From positions 2,631,001 through 2,695,000 of the forward strand of contig NC_051096.1 in assembly GCF_901709675.1 (NCBI RefSeq): a stretch of DNA of 64,000 nucleotides. The letters run 5' to 3'. This DNA comes from Syngnathus acus (taxonomy: Eukaryota; Chordata; Actinopteri; Syngnathiformes; Syngnathidae). A program made the position numbers and the translations under genes. The notes below the pieces were generated by a model, which saw only the letters and a program-made list of their open reading frames with translations, had not been told where the DNA came from and did not search any database. Shown in pieces: positions 55,701-64,000 of this stretch (the first letter of the stretch is position 1; each line of letters starts with the position of its first letter).

Positions 55701-58700
55701 GAAGAAAGGAAAAAACAAAACGTTGCTATTGCTTGAAGGGAAAAGTCAATAATTGAATTTAGCAAAATATTCCGGTCTCGCTGTCTGATGAATGGGATAA
55801 TTAGCCTGAGCCCAATATGACTCATTAAGAAGGAGCCAAAGTGCTTAGCAGTGTGAAGTAAACATCTCTCCCGCCCGCGACGCAGATCCCGTCTACTTCT
55901 GGCAGCAGACGTCGGACGACATCACGGCCAGCGTGCGCCTGCCTGAAGGCGTGAGCAAGGACGCCGTCCTCTTCCGGCTGACGGCGGACACCCTCAGCGT
56001 CGGCGTGCAGGGCTCGCCGCCCCTCCTGGAGGGCCAGCTGTACGCCTCCGTCGACCCCGAGGCCTCCGCCTGGACCCTCAGAGACGGCAAAAGGTAAACG
56101 GGCTCGCCGCTTTCAACGGAACCCTCGATTTAACCATCGGTCGCCTCTCGGCAGCTTGGAGGTCAATCTGCAGAAGCGCACCCAAGGTCCCATGTGGCCC
56201 GAGTTAGTGACGGGCGACCGTCGGGGCGAGCACGTGATGAGCGACGAGCAGGCCGCCCTCATCCACGAGAGGCTCACGCATCTGACCTCCCAAGACGTGG
56301 TGAGCCGCAACTCCCCTCCAACTTTTCAATTACACTCTAAATAAGTCTCGGCTGTTTCCCCCAGCACGCCGGTCCCGACCCGGACAAGCCGGCTTGCAAC
56401 TCCCAGGAACTGGAGGACTGCGACGGCTTCCCCGAGGACACCTCCAGCCTCATGCACTTTGACGGAGAGTCGCTCAAGACCACTCAGGTGGTGAGTACTC
56501 GCCTCGAGCGCTAAATAAACACTCCAGCTCCACCACCTTTGCCATCTTGCTCCCTCGACCCCAGCCGCGAAATCGCTTTTCAACATCCGTCACTGAAGAG
56601 CAGATCTGATTTTAATTGGAAATGTAATCAGATTACAGCACAGGCACTTTTATACGGCAGGCATTTTAGTATGATTCATACCGACATCAACGTCGCACGG
56701 AGGTACATTTTGTCATTCCCAGCCTCCTCCGTCTATGTTTTATTGCTTTGAGCTCAAAATGGATGTTTTGTTCGAGGAGCTTCCATCCATCCTGACAGCA
56801 AAAAAGGCTGCCGGTGACCTTCTCGCTGCCACGTTCCCCCCCAAGGTGAACAACGTGTCACATGTTTGGTCTCGGCTCAGCATTCGGCGGAAACATGTGA
56901 CTCCCAAGTGATATGGTGTGCTCTTTCAGTTATAGTTTTTTTTTTTTTTTTTAAGAATGGGAGGGTGCGTGGGGGAGTCTGAATGATGTCCAGGGCTAAT
57001 GGCCCGCTCTGTTTGCTTCAGAGTCCATTACAAAGCTCCCACGGGAGTCCACTTGAGGGCCTAATGAATGAGAGGCTCATCATTAGCTTGAATGTAAGCG
57101 ATGCTGTGTCTTCCGGCAAAAAATGAAAAGCCCTTTAATGTTGCTCGCAAATAAGCAGGCGGCCGCTGCCTGTGCCAGCATGTGACTCAGTGAGCGCAAC
57201 TTCATTCGAGGAGGCTTATCTTGCCATTTTTTTTCCGGCCGCTCTTTGTGTCAGTATTAATGTGTCTTTTCTTCTGTAAAAAAAAAAAAAAAAAAGAGCT
57301 TTCATCTTGAAATTGTAGCGGATCCTTTTCATTTAGCAATTCTTTGTTCTTGATGAACCAGATGAACTTGCCGGCTTCAGCCTCATCCTATCTGCTCGAT
57401 AACAGAGCCAGACATAGGAAAAAAAAATGTTGTTCCTGATTTTAGTCTGGTGATGGGAAGTTCAAAGTGCTGTAGATTGCTTTTGCACTCCATCCCTCTA
57501 GGTGGCGGTAACACGCAAGATTAACTGCCAAATAAAAACACCAAGCACCATGACAACAACTTCTTAAGATGCTTACCAAACGCAAATAATTTCTTTCTCA
57601 GCCTGTTCCTCATTCTTGCCCGACATTTAATGTGTTGGTGTTTTTTTTTCTTCTGCAAAACCGTAAAAAAAAGGCTTTTTCATCGGAATTATGCAAGGTT
57701 ACCAAAACCAGGTCAGGCGAGACAGAGAACTATTGAGTTCGAAGGTCGTGACGGCTAACTGCTGTTTTTACCCACATCTGTTGAAAAACATTCTTTTGTA
57801 TTGTCGACCTTCGATCGTCTTTGTAAGCTTTTGTATCGAGTACCACCACCACAATTGTAGAGCGGTCGCCAAGCAATAATTTGACGGCATTGAGCATTAA
57901 TTAGCCCATTATTGGTTGCTAAACGATTTTTGTGAATGCTTTTTGCCCCACCCTCCTGCTGCAGGTGAACCTCAGCAGCCATCAGTACCTGTTCACCGTA
58001 AGCGTGGACCCGACCCAGATGCCGTGCCTATGCCTGCGCCACGACGTGGACGCCCTGCTGTGGCAGCCGCGGCCCGACCAGCCCGCTGACATGTGGGAGC
58101 ACGTGGCCACCTTCAACGCCCTGGGTAAGAAGGACCCAAAGGTTCTACTCGTCTCTCATTAGATCACAAGCGAAACTAAGCTCCATGATGTCAACACGTG
58201 CCGAAAGTAACTAACAGCATGTAAATCAATTTCGCTCGTTCAAAGTGGGGTAATATTTCTTTGTCATCCCTCGTAATGAAGCACCGACCGCCCACGCCGC
58301 CGCCAGCGCTTTTAATTTCCAGTTGACGCCCGCCGCATCTTCATTAGTTCCGTCAATTTGCTCGTGAAATGTGGAGAGCGGTCGGAGCGCACACTTGCCA
58401 TCCTGCGTTTGCTAATTGCGGCAAACGAGGAGATACAAATTTGATATGAAGTGCAAATGCGCAGCAGTGTGCTTGGTTGTGCTCACGGATTTCAGGATTA
58501 AGTTTGGAAATTAGACTAAATGAAATGCTTTTTAAAATGTATCCCAAAAAAAAACATCAATTAAATTATCTCAGAAAAATAAAAGCATTTTCCTACATTT
58601 TTGGCACACATTCTTATCCGGAAGCAGAAGAGGCGACGTTGGTAGGTGTGCAAGGAGGACTCGCTCTAATCAGGTTTTTTTTTTTTTCAAGGGGAAGATA

Positions 58701-59151
58701 ATTAGTTTTGCAGCCCACTGAAACCTTTGTGTCCTTTTGTCACACGACACCCGTTTGAGCCATTTTCTTCAAATACAAGTTCACTTATCAAAAACAAATG
58801 TATTGATTCTCCTGATATTAGCTTAGCATGCTAGCCTAATTGTGTCTCTTTTTTTTTTCAGGCTACGTGCAGGCGTCCAAGCAGGACAGAAAGTTCTCCA
58901 CGTGCGCCCCCAACTTCTCGTACGCCTCGCTGTGCGAGTGCCTACGCCGCGCCTTCATCTACCGTCAGCCGTCCCCGGTGGACGGCGTCCTTTTCAACCG
59001 CAAGCAAGGCCGGCAGGTAGGGCAGGTTGCCAAGCAACAGGTGGCCAGCCTGGACACGGACCGAGTCGTGCTGGGCTTCAGGGCCACCGACGAGAGGCTC
59101 TTTGCCCTCACCGCTGACAATCTCTTTGTGCTGAAGGTTAATAATTATTAA
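52764..59151 (+). CDS. nudcd1: NudC domain-containing protein 1
   Basis: Ten coding exons in phase give 589 residues (human 583): 52764-52878, 53779-53933, 54238-54423, 54534-54717, 54816-55016, 55886-56093, 56155-56299, 56365-56490, 57965-58124, 58862-59151. The N-terminal half is a WD/beta-propeller-like region ([59 protein letters not shown]). The CS/p23 domain spans about residues 282-375 ([38 protein letters not shown]). The C-terminal half completes the propeller ([36 protein letters not shown]). NudC-family proteins act as HSP90-type co-chaperones and NUDCD1 (CML66) binds dynein or splicing factors (family knowledge). Introns 1, 5, 8 and 9 are the largest. AATAAA at 59152 immediately follows the stop; further copies lie near 59245. 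Confidence 0.96.
56491..57964 (+). other. large nudcd1 intron 8 with candidate conserved non-coding sequence
   Basis: At 1.5 kb this is a large intron for a compact gene. Around 57000-57240 the sequence is complex, not repetitive, and rich in homeodomain-type cores (gggctaatggcccg, gcctaatgaatgagagg, ctcatcattagc). That resembles an enhancer more than decayed DNA. No comparison was possible. Poly-A and poly-T runs lie at about 56938-56952 and 57278-57295. Confidence 0.35.
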
Positions 59152-60467
59152 AATAAAATGAATATGGATCGCCTTGGACGGAAAGTGTCGTCCGGGGGCT
59201 GGACAACTTTTGTACTCAAAGACCCAATCAATTAAGCAATGTAAAAGAATAAATAAATAAAAAGAATTTGTTCAAATTTCATTTGTTTTTAGTTTTCCAT
59301 ATTTGTTGTTATTTTTAGATGTTGCTAGAAAATCATCTACATCCTTGCTCTTCTTTCCTTTTTTTTGTGTGTGTTGTGGAAAAGCCACGTGTAATGTCAT
59401 TAGTGGCGTACAATTGGATCTCGCCTCCCTGCCTGCCTCTATTTATTAGCGGGCCCAAGCAGGCCTTCAGAGTCAGCGCTCGCTCATTTCCCTCACGTAT
59501 CCGAGACGTCGCGGCGGCTTCATAATAAAATTTCCGTGCACGTCGTCCACGGAGGCTCACCTCATCCCTCGCCTCAGACAGATCTTTTTTTTTTCCCATC
59601 TGCACTTTTTCACCTCGCACGTCCAATGCGCTGCGCCTCAGCGATTGGACGTCTTTGCGGCATCAGAAACGGCAACGTTGAGCGCCCAACATAACTTGCA
59701 TGTATAATCTGAAAATAAATAAGACGCAGTCTCACTTTCACAAGCATCTTTATTAGCAACACAAAACAGCTCCACGTCCCAACAACAACGGCAGCACGAC
59801 TTAACCACATCCACGTATCTGTGATGGCCAGTAATCCATAGAAAAATACTTTTTTTTTTTTTTTTACACAAGTCACACACATTAAAACAATCTTGCACCA
59901 ACACACACACACGAGCGATAAAGCAGTTTTTATCGGCCGCAACACAACATCCTCCGTAGCGTCTCCCGCTGCTAGCAACGGCCAATTACATCGAATGGTT
60001 TCATTAGAAATAACGACAGCTGAACAAGACGCTTTTCTCAGCTCAGGAAATACATTTTTAAAAAAAAAAAGTTGCCACCCGATGCTCACACGTAAACATG
60101 AAACAGCGTTGTTGTTTTTTTGACATGCGTGACTGCTTCAATTACAGGCTGCAATTAGCATCTCGTCAATCAGGGAGGCGGTTGCTAGGAGACGGTGAAT
60201 GGCCTTCTCAACGCCTGTGAGGGTGAAAACGGAAATGTCCGGGTGAAGAGGTGTTTCCCAGAGCAACAAGTTAGTTGGGTAAGTTCTTTTAGCCAATCAG
60301 GGAAAAGGCACAATCACAACAAATTTACATTCAACACATTCTGTTGCTGTTACAGAAGCTAGGTTACATCGACTGTATCATGATAATAGCTGGCAAATTC
60401 AATTTGACGTTTTTTGGGATATAAAATATGTGCCTTGGCTCGTTACAGGTCGGGTCCGTGGAGAAGC
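59152..60467. other. convergent 3' regions of nudcd1 and trhr
   Basis: The two genes end tail to tail. TTTATT at 59749-59754 (AATAAA on the minus strand) is a plausible trhr polyadenylation signal, implying a 3' UTR of about 700 bases. The rest shows homopolymer runs only. Confidence 0.5.
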
Positions 60468-61743
60468 TCAAGAGGCCGTCTCAAAGTCGGCTTTCCCCAA
60501 GGAGGGAGACGAGGAGGATGCGGCAAAGACGGCTTTGTGCTCTGCCAGCAACCCATCCGTGACGGTCACCTCCTCCACGTCAGTGGCGAAGCGCTCGACG
60601 CTCTCGGCTACCGACGAGTCCTTGACGGCGCTGTAGCTCAGCGCCGCGCCATAAGCGCCGGCCGGCTTGGCGGAGGCCCCGCAGCGGCAGATCTTGAGGA
60701 AGGCGGCGCGGAATTTCTGTGACATGGCGTTATAGATGAGCGGGTTGATGGCGCTGTTCAGGTACACGCATAACCGGCAGAAGAGCAGGAACCAGCTGTC
60801 CAGGTACGGACGCTCCAGGAAGGAGTTGACCACCACCAGGGTGCGATACGGCATCCACAGCGCGGCGAATAGGATCACCACCACCGCCAGCATCTTGGTC
60901 ACCTAGCATGGCATAGCACGTGTCACAAACGGGCTCGTTCGCTCTCAGCGGCGCTTCTCAGGTTCTCACCTGTCTCCGAGAGGCGGCGGTGGAGCTGGAG
61001 TGCCTGGAGTTCCTGCAGCTCCTCTTGGCCTCGTCACGATGATTGTTGTCGTGCCGCTGCAGCCGCTGCCGCTCTTTGGGGTTAGAGGGCAGAGGGTTGA
61101 TGAAGAGGATGCGTCCGATCAGCCCGTACAGCACGGCGCTCAGCAACAGCGGCACCACGAAAAACACCCCGAAGTCCAAGAAGTAGACGGGCAGGTAGAG
61201 CTTCCGGGGTACCCGGTAGCCGCACGCCATCACCTTGGCGTTGTCGTAAACCAGCACCTGCAGGTCGGCCAGGTAGAACCACATGACGCAGTAGGCTGAC
61301 GTCAGTGTCCAAACCAGGAGGATGATTTTCTTGGCGCGGGACAGCGTGCACAGGAACTGCGCCTTGATGGGATGGCAGATGGCGATGTACCTCTCCACGG
61401 TGAAGGCGGCGATGGAGCAAGACGAGGCGTTGATGCCCAGGTACTGCAGGTAGGTGATGCACAAGCACCCCCAGCGGCCCAACACCCAAGAACCCACTGC
61501 GCCCTCCACCGCCGTGGGCACGCCAGCCGCCGTCAGCACCATAAGGTCGGCGGCGGCCAGGCTCACCAGGTAGCAGTTGGTGGGCGTGCGCATATGCTTG
61601 GTGGTCAGCACCACCAGCACCACCATCACGTTGCCCACCACACCCGCCGAGCAGATCAGCAACAGCAGCGCCGTGCTGATGGCTTTGTACGCCACGCTCG
61701 AGTCCGTCCACACGCCCAGAGTCTCATTGGTCGAGTTCTCCAT
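60468..61743 (-). CDS. trhr: thyrotropin-releasing hormone receptor (class A GPCR, TRHR1 type)
   Basis: Two coding exons (60970-61743, 60468-60902) flank a 67-base intron at the start of TM6, giving 402 residues. The start [10 protein letters not shown] carries two N-glycosylation sequons. TM1 reads [15 protein letters not shown]2 follows [22 protein letters not shown]3 is [20 protein letters not shown] with ERY at its end ([16 protein letters not shown]). The third loop is basic. TM6 is [20 protein letters not shown] and TM7 [17 protein letters not shown]. The tail ends near residue 402 with CRCGAS (palmitoylation candidate) and EVTVTD, the latter shared with human TRHR. It couples to Gq/PLC for the tripeptide TRH in pituitary and brain (family knowledge). 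Adjacency to nudcd1 supports the trhra orthologue. A longer in-frame upstream extension was rejected because MEN aligns with the known start. Confidence 0.96.
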
Positions 61744-61925
61744 TTGGCCTTGGGTGAGTGATTTTTTTTTCTCTCTTTCTTTAAGAGCGATGGAGGTGAT
61801 CAGCGGGCTCTCCACGCAGCGTGCATCCTTCGCGAGCGCCGGGATGGTGTGCTGGCGCGCGCACGCATAAGAGCAGGAACTGGATGTGCGCGCTAGAGTC
61901 CTCCTCCAAGCCCCCAAAGCCAAGA

Positions 61926-62231
61926 GCTGTGCGTAAAAGACGATCTCCTCAAAATTGTTATTTGACCAAAAACCTGTGCGCAAAAGTCCATTTCTTCACG
62001 AGTGGCACCTCCTTGCCACCAAATCAAAGCCGTGCCTGAAAGTCCCTTCGGAAACATTCCAGCAAAGTCCTTTTCCGTCGAAGCTTGGCGTTCAAGTGCT
62101 CATTTCATCGGAGCTGTGCGTAAAAGTCCGCCTCCTTTCTCACCACTCCGCTATCAGAGCGCTGTGCGTAAAAGTCCACATGCGCGCTTCCGTCGCTTCC
62201 GACCCTTATTACGCACGCAGCCATGACGTCA
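61926..62231 (-). promoter_or_regulatory. trhr upstream region with five-copy motif and a full CRE
   Basis: A 17-base motif GCTGTGCGTAAAAGTCC recurs at 61926 (last bases changed), 61973, 62029 (more diverged), 62113 and 62161; the last two copies are identical. A palindromic TGACGTCA lies at 62224-62231, about 480 bases upstream of the trhr start codon. The array probably covers the 5' UTR and proximal promoter. Function is inferred from position only. Confidence 0.6.
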
Positions 62232-62239
62232 TGTAGAAC

Positions 62240-63827
62240 GCAACTTTGTTTCTTCTTCCTCTTGGCCATATTTGGATGACTGCTTATTCCCGGTAACTCA
62301 GCCCACACAATATCAAGCGAGCCCCTCAACTCAATTTTCTGTGTGTTCCTGGTCCAAAACGTTTTTTTCAACACAAGAGTTTTTGATTGACCCTGCAGCT
62401 TTTCCTTTAATAATTGAGTCCATGGCTGGCAGCGAGTGAAGCACGCCAGCTGTTATTTATTTTATTTTTTTTAATAAAACGATTCTTCCAGCGAGTGTGG
62501 AGGCGGTCGATCCCACACACCAACTGTGCACACACGCCAGATAAGAACTCAGGAAAATGACAAACGCTATTCTTGAATCACGAGCGTCGTTTCTTTTGCG
62601 CTTCTCAGGTGGAGCCGCGCAGCAAAAAGGCCTCGGCTTGACTTCTTCCCCGCTGAAAGTCACAAAAGTAGCAGGTGAGGTATTTCACATCCAAGCAGCG
62701 CTCACCTTGCAGAAAACGTGCACTTGAATGCTTTTAATTCTCATCATGCCTTTTGGAAGTTAGTTCTGAAGGTCGATATATGTCTACAAGGTATTTACTG
62801 ACACCTACTGGACAAAGATGAATAGCGCATTAAATTTACGTCATCAATCTTGAAATACTAAAAAGCCTCGTTGAAATACTAGTGATTGTTTTTCCTAAAC
62901 CTTTAATTGAAAAAAAATTTTTGGATACTTTTTCTTCCCTAAGGAATTACAGGGTCAATTTTCATCTATAATTTTTCTGCCTTTTTACGGATTCTGACTT
63001 TACACGTACTTTAGTATGTTGTTTTTCTTAAATCATTTTCATTTCAATAAACTAATGTTTTTTAAATTTTAAAATTTGGCATTTGAAGGATGACATTTCA
63101 ATAAATGTTTTATACAAAAAAAAAAAATCTTCTTTTTCCCCCCTGGAAGCTATTCAAACTGCTGACACAAAAATAAGCCTAGTTGCCTCGAATTGGACCA
63201 ACCTGCTATTTGGGTCAATTTGACCCACATTTTTTTTAAAGTATGTGAATAAACTGCCACTTTCTGTCTCTGAGGGACTTTGGTTTGCATTCACTGATAC
63301 AAAAGCAGACCTATTGTAATGGAGCTTAGAAATAGCACCTGTCGTCATCGTTTTTTTTTTTTTTTCTAGCTGCAAAAGAAGCTGTGCGACTTTGCGGCAC
63401 TTTCCCACTTGCAGCAAGATGCCAAATGAAGCAGAAAAGCCCAAATCTCCTCCCCCGTTTACCTCTGCACAGACAAGTAAGATATGCGCCGTGTCCAATC
63501 GTGTACAAGAGAGTAAGTACAAAGTGTTCTTCCACGGCAGAACGTGTGCTCGACCTTTGGCAAAGTGTAACCTACATTTGCAACAACCACACACATGCAA
63601 GAGGGTTTTCATATAAGCGGCTCAGCAAAACGAAAATCCTCCATTTTTCACGCCACAGTATGGGGTTGCAGCTTATTTTTACTTTTTAACATCAGCAACT
63701 GAGATTTTATTTTCATAAAGTGACATGGAATGAGATGTAAACACATATTTGCATATCATTAGCATACTGGCTGTTTTTGACATGTGAGCCAAGTCACATG
63801 ACCAAACAGAAAACAGGTGAGCTGTGA
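62240..63827. other. non-coding upstream flank of trhr
   Basis: No exon or known repeat is recognisable. It is AT-rich with several T-runs (62459, 63351). Short frames here are not supported by homology. Confidence 0.5.
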
Positions 63828-63992
63828 CATTCTCAATGCGAGCCCGAGGGTATTTTGACATCACTTTTAGACCACAACAGGGGGCGCTGCCGCGTGAAAT
63901 CATTCTCGGGTGATGGCCGACATTTTATGTCGCAACGCCCCCTGCCGTCCGATGAAACCGACTTCAAAGTACCCTCGGGCTCGCATTGCGAA
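63828..63992. repeat. foldback (long inverted-repeat) element at the window edge
   Basis: caatgcgagcccgagggta at 63835 is matched by its reverse complement ending near 63990, with arms of about 26 bases. An inner pair (cagggggcg at about 63878 and cgccccctg at about 63936) extends the pairing. The whole could fold into one hairpin of about 160 bases. It may be a MITE; the right flank is cut by the window end. Confidence 0.75.
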
Positions 63993-64000
63993 CGAGGCTT

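Noticed and set aside
55345-55752. 135-residue frame inside nudcd1 intron 5
   Set aside because: No recognisable domain, low-complexity polar tail, and exons 5 and 6 of nudcd1 splice across it in phase. Chance frame.
61744-61983. Upstream extension of the trhr frame (80 more residues)
   Set aside because: The conserved receptor start is MENSTNET. The upstream part is basic, has no homology and lies in the probable 5' UTR.

Overview
This is a nuclear window from a ray-finned fish, most likely a spiny-rayed teleost with a compact genome. Introns are short (many 50 to 100 bases) with GT-AG borders, all recognised proteins are vertebrate, and the dispersed repeats (hAT-type MITEs, a tRNA-derived SINE, many CA and AT microsatellites) are of teleost type. 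I cannot name the species.

Layout: 1-1130 is a 134-bp tandem repeat. 1740-2224 is a decayed hAT transposon end. 2711-5152 (+) encodes a FIBCD1-like membrane lectin with a fibrinogen C domain and a minisatellite-encoded stalk. 5153-9515 is intergenic, with a 315-bp hAT MITE and a second tandem array (8168-8840). 9516-13862 (+) is dpy19l4. 15327-20351 (+) is ints8. 20352-26405 is about 6 kb of non-coding DNA. 26406-27894 (-) is gdf6. 28494-50282 (-) is pkhd1l1, the giant fibrocystin-L gene. 51611-52298 (-) is eny2, divergent from nudcd1 at 52764-59151 (+). 60468-61743 (-) is trhr. The remainder is the trhr upstream region, ending in a foldback element.

The order can be compared with human 8q as I remember it. 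DPY19L4-INTS8-GDF6 and TRHR-NUDCD1-ENY2-PKHD1L1 are two human blocks more than 10 Mb apart. Here the second block is inverted and fused directly behind gdf6, leaving about 600 bases between the gdf6 start codon and the pkhd1l1 stop codon. Three CTCF-like motifs in the same orientation lie at that junction.

The genes do not form one pathway. They comprise a pattern-recognition lectin, a DPY19-family membrane protein, an Integrator subunit, a BMP-type ligand, a giant extracellular coat protein, a SAGA/TREX-2 subunit, a NudC-domain protein and a neuropeptide GPCR. I found no undescribed multi-gene system. The most distinctive observations are the synteny fusion, a pkhd1l1 intron whose 3' splice site is built from telomere-like repeats, a recent 110-bp duplication of a pkhd1l1 splice donor, two GC-AG introns and one frame anomaly in ints8, and a repeated motif plus CRE upstream of trhr.
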